From contig JAAXHJ010000026.1 of NCBI GenBank assembly GCA_012270965.1, positions 1 to 41,723 on the forward strand: DNA of 41,723 nucleotides, given 5' to 3'. Below are positions 1-7,404 of the stretch, piece by piece. The number at the start of each line of letters is the position of its first letter. The first letter of the stretch is position 1. The DNA is from Candidatus Palauibacter poriticola (GTDB lineage: Bacteria; Gemmatimonadota; Gemmatimonadetes; Palauibacterales; Palauibacteraceae). Both the position numbers and the translations under genes were made by a program. The notes beneath the pieces were generated by a model. It worked only from the letters and a program-made list of their open reading frames with translations. It was not told the DNA's origin and did no database searches.

Positions 1-483
1 GATGCCGAGATCCGGCAGCGGATCGGGGAGGAGAAGGAAATGGAGCGGCGGGCCGAGATCCTGACCTCGATCCCGGGCATCTCCGACATCACCGCCGCGG
101 GACTGATCGTTCTGATGCCCGAACTGGGCATGCTCACCAGGGCGCGCGCCGCCAGCCTCGCCGGACTCGCCCCGGTCACCCGGGAGTCCGGAAACTGGAA
201 GGGACGGAGCTTCATCCAGGGCGGCAGGGACCGGGTCCGCACACTGCTCTACATGCCCGCGGTGGTCGCGGTCCAGCACAATCCCGACCTCAAGCGGAAG
301 TACGAGGCACTCCTCGCCAACGGGAAGCCGCCCAAGGTCGCCCTGACGGCCGTGATGCGGAAGCTCCTCGTCCTCGCCAACGCGCTGGTGCAGCAGGACC
401 GCACTTGGACGGCGCGTCCGCCGCGCGAATACTCCTGCCCGACCTTCCCGACGCCCAGCCCGGCGGGGAGCGTTCACGGATGA
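1..483 (+). CDS. IS110-family transposase, C-terminal part (5' end outside window)
   Basis: The reading frame is open from base 1, so the gene begins upstream; the first in-frame ATG (40) is internal. The visible 160 residues match the C-terminal Transposase_20 domain of IS110 elements: a 'SIPGISDITA' segment, 'LAGLAPVTRESG', then 'GGRDRVRTLLYM' and 'HNPDLKRKYEALL...GKPPKVALTAVMRKLL'. The N-terminal RuvC-like DEDD catalytic domain would lie upstream. The last 25 residues (after 'LVQQDRTW') look like an unrelated tail running to TGA 481-483. IS110 enzymes are guided by a bridge RNA encoded next to the transposase. Its position depends on subgroup and I could not identify one here. The family call is firm; whether the element is active cannot be judged from this end alone. 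Confidence 0.9.
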   Translation, partial: DAEIRQRIGEEKEMERRAEILTSIPGISDITAAGLIVLMPELGMLTRARAASLAGLAPVTRESGNWKGRSFIQGGRDRVRTLLYMPAVVAVQHNPDLKRKYEALLANGKPPKVALTAVMRKLLVLANALVQQDRTWTARPPREYSCPTFPTPSPAGSVHG

Positions 484-1131
484 TCGAACCGGGCAAGAAC
501 GGGCGCCGAAGCGGAAGCGTCGCAAAGGGGCGCTGCGAGGCAGGTTGCTTCGCGAAAAACGGGCGTCCGCTTGTGAGATGGATACTGACCACCGAAGCGT
601 GGCTCAAGCCAGCCCTGCCCCTGCCCGCGAACCCCGCCCCGTGCGCCGCCAGAGACGGCAGTGGCCGGGCCGTTGCGAGCGAGCTTGCGGTCGCGGCCCG
701 GTCGTCGGCGAACCGTCCGACGGCGACGGCCAACGCATCGGAGACAAGGGGCAGGGGCGGGTTCACCCCCCAACCTCTGGGAACCGGTCCGACTGCTCGC
801 CCGCCGGAATCTGGCGGAGCTTCCGCACGGCGCGCGACACGTCGCGGGCATCGGAGCGAATCAGGAGCCAGTCGTCACCGAACCGGGTCAGGCGGACCCA
901 ACACAACCCGCCCCCGGCCTCGTCGATGGCGACCACTTCGCGGGCGTGGATCTTCCGGCCGTAGGCTTCGCCAATTATGCCGCTGTCGCTCACGGTATTA
1001 CCTGCCCCATCCAATGCTGCACGGACGCGCTACTGCCGAGGGGCCTCGACAGTCTTCCCAGAGTAAGTCTAGTACTCCGCCCTCCACCCCGGAACATTGA
1101 CCGTCGATCCGAGCGTCGGATATCGTTAGGC
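484..1131. other. 648-nt stretch between transposase and propeller gene
   Basis: It should contain the right end of the IS110 element, but IS110 elements lack long terminal inverted repeats and I could not fix the boundary. Reading frames on the plus strand here are low-complexity, Arg/Pro/Ala-rich translations typical of non-coding GC-rich DNA. The only segment with protein-like composition is the minus-strand frame at 763-1014, listed separately. I see no tRNA and no clear terminator. Confidence 0.5.
763..1014 (-). CDS. Small hypothetical protein (83 aa), uncertain
   Basis: I do not recognise this protein. It is listed because its composition is protein-like while overlapping frames are not: 'DSGIIGEAYGRKIHAREVV', 'CWVRLTRFGDDWLLIRSDA' and 'RDVSRAVRKLRQI' alternate hydrophobic and charged residues as a small soluble beta-alpha protein would. 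The start is ATG (1012-1014). I see no strong ribosome-binding site. It lies between the IS110 remnant and the divergently placed propeller gene, so it could be a remnant of a gene interrupted by the element. No function is offered. Confidence 0.35.
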   Translation of the reverse strand: MDGAGNTVSDSGIIGEAYGRKIHAREVVAIDEAGGGLCWVRLTRFGDDWLLIRSDARDVSRAVRKLRQIPAGEQSDRFPEVGG

Positions 1132-2361
1132 ATGAACCGTTTGGACCGCATCACGTTGAAGCCGACTCCTCGTTACCGGCTCCGGCCGGAGCGCAACTGG
1201 CGAGCGATGATCGTCTTCGTGTTTGCCGGTCTCGGAGGCAGCCCGGACCAGGAGTGCGCCCAACTGGTCGAGCATGGCCGCATAGGTTCACTCGACGGTG
1301 CGCCTGAATACTCGTTCACGGAGATCAACTCCATCGCCGTCACCGAGTCGGGAACGGTGTATGTGGCCGACGCGCACGAGTCTTCCATCCGGGAGTTCGG
1401 GGCGGACGGGAGGTTCGTGCGCTGGATCGGTCGAGAGGGCGAGGGACCGGGCGAATTCCGATCAATCGCCGGTGTGTCGGTCCTGCCGGACGGTCGTCTG
1501 GCCGCTTGGGACCGGGGCAACCGAAGGATCACCGTGTTCTCCACGGATGGCGAGTATGAACAGGCCATCAGAACCGAAGGGGTGAATCCACCATATCCCT
1601 TCGTGGACCGAGCCTTCCTCACGGACTCCGCCGGTCGGTACTACCTGCGGATCTTTGCCAATTCGCCGTCGCTTGCCCCCGATCAGAGCGACATGGCCAC
1701 GGTGCAGTACGGCTACCTGCGCCTGTCGCCGGATGGCACCGTCCTCGACACCATCACGGCTCCCAAAGCGATGCCGCGCGGGCTGGCCGAACCCATCGTG
1801 ATCCACACTCGGGCGGGTCATCGCAGCCCCTTCCCGGAGGAGGCGTTGGACGCGCTGAGCCCGTTCGGCCACCTCGTGGCGGGGCACAACGCAACCTACG
1901 CGTTCTCGATTCTGGATCCTGCCGGAACGATCGAAGTGGAGCGGGAGGGATTCCGGCCCGTAGAGGTGAAGGCCGAAGAACGTGCGGAGTGGCGGGCGCG
2001 GGTCGCCTTCGCCGAGCGGAGGTCCCGTATGTCGTTCCGGGACGTTCCTACGCGCAAGCCCGCGTATCGAGGCCTGTGGGTCGATCTGGACGGAAGGATC
2101 TGGATCCACCGATACTCCGAGGCGCTCGATACCGGCGAGCCGATCCCGGAACTGTGGCTCGACTACCTCGAAGGCGACGAACCCCGGATCACATGGGCGG
2201 AGCCGTCGCTGTACGACGTGTACTCAGCGGATGGCCGCCTGCTCTACTGTGTCCAAGCTCCGGCCGATGCGGAAGTGGTGACGAGCCGAGGATCGCTTGT
2301 ATGGGGGATTCTGCGGGGTGCTTTCGACGAAGAGTACGTGGTTAGCTGGCGGATCGAATAG
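1132..2361 (+). CDS. 6-bladed beta-propeller (NHL-type) protein, probably exported
   Basis: The 409-residue product carries NHL/6-bladed propeller repeats: 'INSIAVTESGTVYVADAHE', 'SIREFGADGRFVRWIGREG', 'GEGPGEFRSIAGVSVLPDG', 'RLAAWDRGNRRITVFSTDG', and later 'GLWVDLDGRIWIHRYSE' and 'LYDVYSADGRLLY'. This is the pattern of propeller proteins that are numerous in Gemmatimonadota and Bacteroidota and usually sit in the cell envelope. The frame is open far upstream (to 661), but the upstream translation is low-complexity, so ATG 1132 is chosen. The N-terminus has a basic stretch followed by a short hydrophobic run 'MIVFVFAGLGG' near residue 26, an atypical signal sequence; ATG 1207 is an alternative start. 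Function beyond a scaffold or ligand-binding propeller cannot be inferred. Confidence 0.75.
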   Translation: MNRLDRITLKPTPRYRLRPERNWRAMIVFVFAGLGGSPDQECAQLVEHGRIGSLDGAPEYSFTEINSIAVTESGTVYVADAHESSIREFGADGRFVRWIGREGEGPGEFRSIAGVSVLPDGRLAAWDRGNRRITVFSTDGEYEQAIRTEGVNPPYPFVDRAFLTDSAGRYYLRIFANSPSLAPDQSDMATVQYGYLRLSPDGTVLDTITAPKAMPRGLAEPIVIHTRAGHRSPFPEEALDALSPFGHLVAGHNATYAFSILDPAGTIEVEREGFRPVEVKAEERAEWRARVAFAERRSRMSFRDVPTRKPAYRGLWVDLDGRIWIHRYSEALDTGEPIPELWLDYLEGDEPRITWAEPSLYDVYSADGRLLYCVQAPADAEVVTSRGSLVWGILRGAFDEEYVVSWRIE

Positions 2362-2570
2362 GCCAGCACTCGCATCCCCGGCCGATGAGCCCAGTCCCCC
2401 CACGATTTGCACTCACGGGGGACGCTCGCCACGGCTTGGCAGAAGTCCAAGGACCTCCGATGGCGTCGATTGAATTCCAGTCTGAGAAGAGGGACAGAAT
2501 GAGGTAATCACTCGATAGCCAAACCTGTAAGTGTTGCTATAGCAGTGGTTTAGATAAGCACATCACATCT

Positions 2571-2948
2571 TCACCGTCGCAGCCGCAGACAGACCAGGGC
2601 GAAGAGGAGGACGACGAGGACGGAACCCGCGATCCAGAGGGCTCCGAGAGCGTCCTCGAACCCGGCCCCGGTGAACATGCTCGCTCGCTGCCGGGCGAGC
2701 GGAGGAGCCGGTGCCCCGAGTTCATACAGGGCGCGGACGGGAAGAGCGAAGGGTCCAGGACCGCCCGCGATTGCCGCGGCGGGAAGGAATCGGGGAAAGA
2801 GCGGTGCCAGTCCACCGACCCCGAGGGCGCCGAGCCAGACCCACCGGGTCGGCCGACCGAGGGCTCGGAGACCCCGGTCAAGGAACCATGCGGCCCCGCC
2901 CATGAGGCCCGCGACGATCAGTCCATAGATCATCGTGGCCAGAGTCAT
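2571..2948 (-). pseudogene. Truncated BlaR1/MecR1-type (M56) membrane protein, N-terminal part only
   Basis: The 125-residue product has about three hydrophobic helices (approximately residues 4-22, 35-50 and 103-121). It looks like the N-terminal membrane portion of M56 (BlaR1-like) antirepressor peptidases, which is how it is identified, together with its position after blaI. The family normally continues into a cytosolic zinc-peptidase domain with an HExxH motif and, in BlaR1, an extracellular sensor. Here translation stops (TGA 2573-2571) just after 'LVCLRLRR', and no frame downstream to 2362 continues the peptidase. The start ATG (2948-2946) overlaps the blaI stop by 4 nt (ATGA), so it is translationally coupled. 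It may be a decayed sensor or a retained membrane stub. Confidence 0.65.
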
Positions 2949-3319
2949 GGCTCACCCTCCTCCAGTTCGTCGAGGATCCGCCGCATGCGCTCCAGTTCTT
3001 CCGGCGAGACCTCCCTGCCCGAGATGAGCTGGGCGAGAACGAGTTCCGCCGACCCGCCGAAGATCTTGTCCCGGATCCGGGCCAAAGCCGTTTCGCCCGC
3101 CGTCGCGGAGGCGACGAGCGGGAAGTAGCGATACGCCCGACCTTCTGCCTCGTGCCGGACGGCGCCCTTCTTCTCCAAGATTTGGAGGATCTTGAGGACC
3201 GTCGTGTAGCCCACCTCATCCTCGAGCGCGTCCAGGACCTCGCTCACGGAGCCGGACTCCCTGCGCCACAGGACGCTCATGATGTCCAGCTCGCGGTCGC
3301 TGAATCTCGCATCTCTCAA
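2945..3319 (-). CDS. blaI: BlaI/MecI/CopY-family transcriptional repressor
   Basis: The 124-residue product has the winged-helix pattern of the Penicillinase_R family: 'FSDRELDIMSVLWRRESGS', recognition helix region 'VGYTTVLKILQILEKKGAV' and wing 'EGRAYRYFPL', then a C-terminal dimerisation helix region ending 'EELERMRRILDELEEGEP'. The TTG start (3319-3317) is chosen because it follows GGAGG at 7 nt and matches the usual N-terminus; upstream in-frame sequence is low-complexity. It is the first gene of a two-gene operon with the truncated M56 gene. Family members repress their own operon by binding dyads; a dyad lies just upstream (3371-3414). With the M56 partner truncated, release by proteolysis may be lost. 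No beta-lactamase is adjacent; the divergent neighbour is aconitase X. Confidence 0.88.
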   Translation of the reverse strand: MRDARFSDRELDIMSVLWRRESGSVSEVLDALEDEVGYTTVLKILQILEKKGAVRHEAEGRAYRYFPLVASATAGETALARIRDKIFGGSAELVLAQLISGREVSPEELERMRRILDELEEGEP

Positions 3320-3370
3320 GGCTTCGCCTCCGTTCGGCACGGTCTCGGGCGGCTCCACCGCGTGGTGGGT

Positions 3371-3414
3371 CACCGGGCGTGTACGAACATCTTCGTAAGT
3401 AGAGATGCCCGGTG
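3371..3414. promoter_or_regulatory. Nested dyad symmetry in the blaI / acnX divergent region (candidate operator)
   Basis: Outer arms CACCGGGC (3371-3378) and GCCCGGTG (3407-3414) are perfect complements. Inside lies TACGAACATCTTCGTA (3382-3397), with 5-bp arms TACGA/TCGTA around a 6-nt centre. The inner dyad is placed as an autoregulatory BlaI-type operator would be, about 60 nt upstream of the repressor start and on the shared side of the divergent aconitase X operon. BlaI operators in other bacteria carry TACA/TGTA half-sites, so TACGA/TCGTA is similar but not identical. Assignment to BlaI is inference. Confidence 0.5.
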
Positions 3415-3515
3415 CGGCTTGCCCGGTCAAGGGAAGGTCGTCACACATGGTGCCGACTGTCGCCCACATGCACGGGGCCCTTGTGAATCCGCAGCCCGCG
3501 ACCGAGCCTCCCGGA

Positions 3516-4856
3516 ATGGATCTGACCCGAGACGAGCGAGAGGTTCTCGGCGGGAGCCGCGGGGAGATCCCCCGCAAGCTCCTCCTCACCATGGTCCGCT
3601 TCGGCGAGGCGATGGATGCGGAACGGCTCGTGCCGGTGGAGGGTCCGGGGCACCTCGTGATTCCGGAATCCACGCCCGGCGTGGGGGCGCGGACCGAGTT
3701 TCTGGAGTCGCTCGTCGAGGCCGGGGTCCGGGCCGCGCTTGCCTTCACGGCCGACCCGGCGACGATCCTCAACGAGACGCTGTCGGATCTGACCGACGAG
3801 CAGCGGGAGCGGCTCGACCGCGCGTACCCGATGGAGGTGCGCTACCGGGAGGCGCTCGCGAAGCTGGGCCTGCGCGACGCGGGCGGCCTCACCTGCACGC
3901 CTTGGTTTGAGGAGGTGGCGAACCGGCCCTCCTACGGCCAGATCGTGGCGTGGGCGGAGTCCTCCGCGGTGGTGTACGCGAACTCCGTCATCGGCGCGCG
4001 CACGCACCGGAATCCCGGGATCATCGACCTCATTTCCAACGTCGTCGGCAAGACGCCGCTCGCCGGCCTGCTGACCGACGAGGGGCGGCGCGCGAACTGG
4101 CTCGTCGAGGTCGAGGCGGCGGGGCCGATCAACGGCCAAGTGCTCGGCTACCTCGTGGGACGCGAGGTGGGGGACGGGATCCCGTGGGTGACGGGCCTCG
4201 CCGACATGCTCGAGGGCGGCGCACATCCGGCCAGCCGGAAGTTCCTGCGCGACTTCGGGACGAACGCCTCCGTGGGCGGCGGCGTCGGCCTCTTCCATGT
4301 GGAAGGCGTCACCGTGGAGGCGAAGCGCTACGGCCGGCGGCTCATCCGCGACGACGCTCGCCGGTTGACGATCGACCGGGAGGAGATCGAGTCGGCCGGG
4401 GCGTCGCTGACCGCCGACCCTCCGCTCGAGGCGTTGCGGCCGAACAAGGTGCTGCTCGGCTGTCCGCACCTCACCTACGACCAGCTCTGCGCGTGGACCA
4501 ATGCGGTGGAGAGCGAACTCGCGCGCGCCGGGCGCGACCGCCTCGCGGTGGAGACGGTCTTCGTCGCGGCCCCCGGCGTGGTGTCCCGCTTCCGGGCCGA
4601 ACATCCGGGCTTCGCGACCCTCGCCCTCGCCGGAGGACATGTGGGTTCCTTCTGCCTCGAGGCGTTCATGCAGGATCCGATCCTCGCGCCCGCCTGCGTC
4701 GTCACGAACTCGAACAAGCTCCGCTACTACAGCCGCAACGTGTACATGCTCGACGACGATGCACTCCTCCGGGTGATGGTGACCGGGGACACCGGCGCCG
4801 CCGCGGGAGCTTCCGACGGGGCGGGTGCCCTGTCCGACGGGGCTTCGGGCGCCTAA
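3516..4856 (+). CDS. Aconitase X catalytic (large) subunit, DUF521
   Basis: This is an aconitase-superfamily hydro-lyase of the AcnX class, large subunit. Family blocks are visible: 'YANSVIGARTHRNPG', 'GLFHVEGVTVEAK', 'LLGCPHLTYDQL' and the late 'VVTNSNKLRYYS'. Characterised AcnX enzymes include bacterial cis-3-hydroxy-L-proline dehydratase and archaeal mevalonate-5-phosphate dehydratase; which substrate applies here is not shown by sequence. The frame is open to 3405. ATG 3516 ('MDLTRDEREVL') is chosen because family similarity starts there; ATG 3447, preceded by GGGAAGG, is the main alternative. The stop overlaps the small-subunit start by 1 nt (TAATG). The last 20 residues are an Ala/Gly/Ser-rich tail. 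Confidence 0.88.
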   Translation: MDLTRDEREVLGGSRGEIPRKLLLTMVRFGEAMDAERLVPVEGPGHLVIPESTPGVGARTEFLESLVEAGVRAALAFTADPATILNETLSDLTDEQRERLDRAYPMEVRYREALAKLGLRDAGGLTCTPWFEEVANRPSYGQIVAWAESSAVVYANSVIGARTHRNPGIIDLISNVVGKTPLAGLLTDEGRRANWLVEVEAAGPINGQVLGYLVGREVGDGIPWVTGLADMLEGGAHPASRKFLRDFGTNASVGGGVGLFHVEGVTVEAKRYGRRLIRDDARRLTIDREEIESAGASLTADPPLEALRPNKVLLGCPHLTYDQLCAWTNAVESELARAGRDRLAVETVFVAAPGVVSRFRAEHPGFATLALAGGHVGSFCLEAFMQDPILAPACVVTNSNKLRYYSRNVYMLDDDALLRVMVTGDTGAAAGASDGAGALSDGASGA

Positions 4857-5293
4857 TGCCCCGCCACCGGGGCCGGGCGCTCATCGCCGGCGAGATCGCG
4901 GCACCCGCCGCCGTGTCCCGGGTCGGCTTCAACCCCTTCGCGAGCTTCTGCGACCAGTTCGACGGGGCGATCGACACCGCCGTGTGCGGGGATCCGCAGA
5001 ACGCCGCGCTCTTCGGCGAGCCACTCACGGGGCGGATCGTCATCGCGCCCTTCTGCGTCGGCTCGACATCGGCCGGGCCCTGCTGGGAGCGCATCGCGGA
5101 ACTCGGCCTCGCCCCCGCCGGACTCCTCCTGCCCGGGGATGTGGACCCGCTCACCGCCGGAGGTCTCATCCTCGCCGATGTCTGGCTCGACACGCCGATC
5201 GTGTGCGTGGACCGGCTGGGGTCCGAACTGCTCGATCAGGTCGAGACCGGCGACGAATTGCGCGTCAGCCGCGAGGGCGTGGTGACTTGGTAG
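4856..5293 (+). CDS. Aconitase X swivel (small) subunit, DUF126
   Basis: The 145-residue product corresponds to the AcnX swivel domain, which closes over the active site of the large subunit; in many bacteria the two are fused, here they are separate genes. Visible signatures are 'GRALIAGEIAAPAAVS', 'GFNPFASF', 'GRIVIAPFCVGSTSAGPC' (the conserved serine/glycine loop of the swivel domain) and 'PIVCVDRLG'. The ATG lies inside TAATG, overlapping the large-subunit stop, so production of the two subunits is likely coupled. The gene ends 55 nt from the stop of the convergent dehydrogenase-like gene. Confidence 0.88.
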   Translation: MPRHRGRALIAGEIAAPAAVSRVGFNPFASFCDQFDGAIDTAVCGDPQNAALFGEPLTGRIVIAPFCVGSTSAGPCWERIAELGLAPAGLLLPGDVDPLTAGGLILADVWLDTPIVCVDRLGSELLDQVETGDELRVSREGVVTW

Positions 5294-5348
5294 CCGGCGG
5301 CCGTCCGTAATCGGCCCCGTGGCACGCATCGGCCGGGGGATGCGCGAG

Positions 5349-6251
5349 TCAGTCGTCGGAGGCCGTGAGCCAGCCCTCCCGCTCGAAGGCGGGGGACGGG
5401 TACGTGTAGAATCCCTTCCCGGACTTCACGCCGAGTTCCCCGCGCTCGACCATTCGGTCGAGGAAGTCGGGCGGCCTGTCCGACGGGTCTCCGGAGACCT
5501 CGTAGTACACGTTCTCGATGGCGCGCACCACGTCGAGGCCGACCACGTCCATGAGTCCGCACGGCCCTATCGGCGTGCCCCAATCGAGCATCCACGCCCG
5601 GTCGATCTCCTCCGCGGTCAGATATCCACCGGCGATCAGGTGGAGCGATTCCTTCTTGACGGCGCGCCAGATCCGGTTGGTCGGATAGCCCTGGATCTCG
5701 CGGCGGGCGACGATCGGCACGAGGCCGAGCCCGCGCAGGAACCGCTTCGCCGCGTCGGTCGTCGCGGGGTCGGTGCCGGAGTGTCCCATGACCTCGACCT
5801 TGAGATCGTCCGGCGGGCCGAAGTTCATGTTCGTGAACCGCCCGGGACGGCCCGTCGACTCCGCCAACCACGAACCCGGCAGCGAGGAGGTGTTGGAGGC
5901 GATGAACGCGTCCGGCGGCGTCGCCGCACCGACTTGACCGAGAACGGCGCGTTTCAATGCGAGGTCTTCCGGGACCGTCTCGATGACCCAGTCCGCCTCC
6001 CTCACACACTCCTCGAGATCCCGGCATACCTCCACGAGCGCAACTCCCCCGGGGGCCCCGGGACCGTCCCCTCCGTCCGCAGCCTCGAGCAGCGCGCGCA
6101 CGTCCTCCATCGCCCCCGCGAGCGCAGCTTCGGAGACATCGTGCAGCCTCGCGCGCACGCCCCGCACCGCGCAGCCGTACGCGATTCGCCGTCCCATCGT
6201 CCCCGCGCCGATGATGGCGACGATTCGTGCAACGCGCTCCGTGCCGGACAT
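5349..6251 (-). CDS. 3-hydroxyacyl-CoA dehydrogenase-family protein with atypical active site
   Basis: The 300-residue product has an N-terminal NAD-binding Rossmann domain ('VAIIGAGTMGRRIAY', residues 10-25; 'IETVPEDLALK', 90-100; 'ASNTSSLPGSWLA', 118-130) and a C-terminal 3HCDH domain ('REIQGYPTNRIWRAVKKES', 'GPCGLMDVVGLDVV', 'GKGFYTY'). Length and layout resemble short dehydrogenases of the L-carnitine dehydrogenase type. The catalytic histidine of the family usually sits in a 'HFFNPV' motif; here the aligned segment reads 'NMNFGPPDDLKVEVM', with Asn143 in that place. ATG 6251 is preceded by AGAGGA. The gene is divergent from the beta-keto acid cleavage enzyme, which fits a 3-hydroxy acid to 3-keto acid to cleavage route such as carnitine breakdown, but the replaced histidine makes the reaction uncertain. 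Confidence 0.82.
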   Translation of the reverse strand: MSGTERVARIVAIIGAGTMGRRIAYGCAVRGVRARLHDVSEAALAGAMEDVRALLEAADGGDGPGAPGGVALVEVCRDLEECVREADWVIETVPEDLALKRAVLGQVGAATPPDAFIASNTSSLPGSWLAESTGRPGRFTNMNFGPPDDLKVEVMGHSGTDPATTDAAKRFLRGLGLVPIVARREIQGYPTNRIWRAVKKESLHLIAGGYLTAEEIDRAWMLDWGTPIGPCGLMDVVGLDVVRAIENVYYEVSGDPSDRPPDFLDRMVERGELGVKSGKGFYTYPSPAFEREGWLTASDD

Positions 6252-6374
6252 GGCATCCTCTTGTGAATCGGTGTGAGATTGCCGAGGCTCCCAACGGGTA
6301 AGCGGCATCCGTTGGCGTCGGAAGGCCGAGAACAACCCTCCCGTAACGTAGCGTAACCGTCCTCCGAGGAGCAC
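6252..6374. promoter_or_regulatory. Divergent promoter region between dehydrogenase-like gene and BKACE
   Basis: 123 nt separate the two divergently transcribed starts (ATG 6251 minus, GTG 6375 plus). Ribosome-binding sites are visible on both sides (AGAGGA for the minus gene, GAGGAG at 6366-6371 for the plus gene). I see no convincing long dyad. Divergent placement suggests coordinated expression. Confidence 0.4.
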
Positions 6375-7331
6375 GTGAGCAAGACTTGGAACTACGGCGA
6401 TCCCTACGCCTACATGGACAGAGTCGCCGACGGCATGCCCCCCGTCATTATCTGTCTCGCCGCAAACGGCGGCATCCAAGGCAAGGAGTACAACGACGCC
6501 CTCCCGGAGACGTCCGGGGAGCTGGCCGCGTCCGTGGGCGAGGCGTACGACGCGGGCGCTTCGATGGTGCACATCCACGCCCGCGACCCCGGGACGCTGT
6601 GGAAGGGGGCGACGACGAGCGAGGTGTGGCTCGAGGCGAACCGCCGCCTGCGCGAGCGCTGTCCCGATATCATCATCAACAACACGACCGGCGGCGACCT
6701 GTGGATGGACGATGAACAGCGCCTCTCCTGTCTCGACGCCAACCCCGAGGTCGCGTCGCTGAACCTCGCCCCGGACATGGGGAAGTTCAAACTCAAGCCG
6801 CGCGGGGAGGAGTACGCGCACCCCCGCCCCGCGATAGACTTCGACGACTGCACGCCCTTCTCCTACAAGCAGATCGCGCACTTCGCGGCGGAAATGAAGG
6901 CGCGCGGCATCAAGCCCGAACTCGAGACCTACCACCCCGGCTGCGGGTGGGTGATCCGCGACCTGATGGCGCAGGACCTCATCGAGCCGCCCTACTGGGT
7001 TCAGACCGTGATGGGCTACCAGACGTCGAGCTGGCCCACCGTCGACAACGTCGTGAACATGGTCCGGGAGTTCCCCGCGGGTTCCGTCTGGCTGTGCTCC
7101 GGAATCGGGCCGCACCAGCTTCCGATGACCACGCTCGCCACCCTCATGGGAGGACATGTCCGCGTCGGCCTGGAGGACAACATCTACTACCGCCGCGGGC
7201 AGAAGGTGGAGAGCAACCGCCAGCTCGTGGAACGGGCCGCCCGCATCGCGCACGAGCTGAACCGCGAGGTCGCAACACCCGCGCAGGCGCGCGAAATGCT
7301 CGGGCTCTCGGCCACGCCGTCCCGGTACTGA
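6375..7331 (+). CDS. Beta-keto acid cleavage enzyme (BKACE, DUF849)
   Basis: The 318-residue product is a zinc-dependent TIM-barrel condensing/cleaving enzyme of the BKACE family, which uses acetyl-CoA to split a beta-keto acid into acetoacetate and a new acyl-CoA. The zinc-binding His pair is in 'MVHIHARD' (His66, His68) and the late Glu is in 'HVRVGLEDN' (Glu267). Other family blocks are 'PVIICLAANGG', 'IIINNTTGGD' and 'LNLAPDMGKFK'. The start is GTG 6375 with GAGGAG just upstream. Known members act on 3-keto-5-aminohexanoate and on dehydrocarnitine; the divergent dehydrogenase-like gene and the downstream permease make a carnitine-like or other 3-hydroxy acid plausible, but the specificity residues cannot be judged by eye. 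Confidence 0.9.
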   Translation: MSKTWNYGDPYAYMDRVADGMPPVIICLAANGGIQGKEYNDALPETSGELAASVGEAYDAGASMVHIHARDPGTLWKGATTSEVWLEANRRLRERCPDIIINNTTGGDLWMDDEQRLSCLDANPEVASLNLAPDMGKFKLKPRGEEYAHPRPAIDFDDCTPFSYKQIAHFAAEMKARGIKPELETYHPGCGWVIRDLMAQDLIEPPYWVQTVMGYQTSSWPTVDNVVNMVREFPAGSVWLCSGIGPHQLPMTTLATLMGGHVRVGLEDNIYYRRGQKVESNRQLVERAARIAHELNREVATPAQAREMLGLSATPSRY

Positions 7332-7404
7332 CGTGGACCCATTCCCCCTGGAAGCTGGCATGCGCCCGCACCGCCCCACCTTTCGGCGTATCGGCTAGCG
7401 GACG

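Noticed and set aside
661..1131. N-terminal extension of the propeller protein
   Set aside because: The frame is open, but the translation is low-complexity Arg/Gly/Pro and crosses the IS110 flank; ATG 1132 fits better.
6252..7379. N-terminal extension of the minus-strand dehydrogenase-like gene through the BKACE region
   Set aside because: It is the antisense of a convincing BKACE gene; the Rossmann motif and ribosome-binding site fix the start at 6251.
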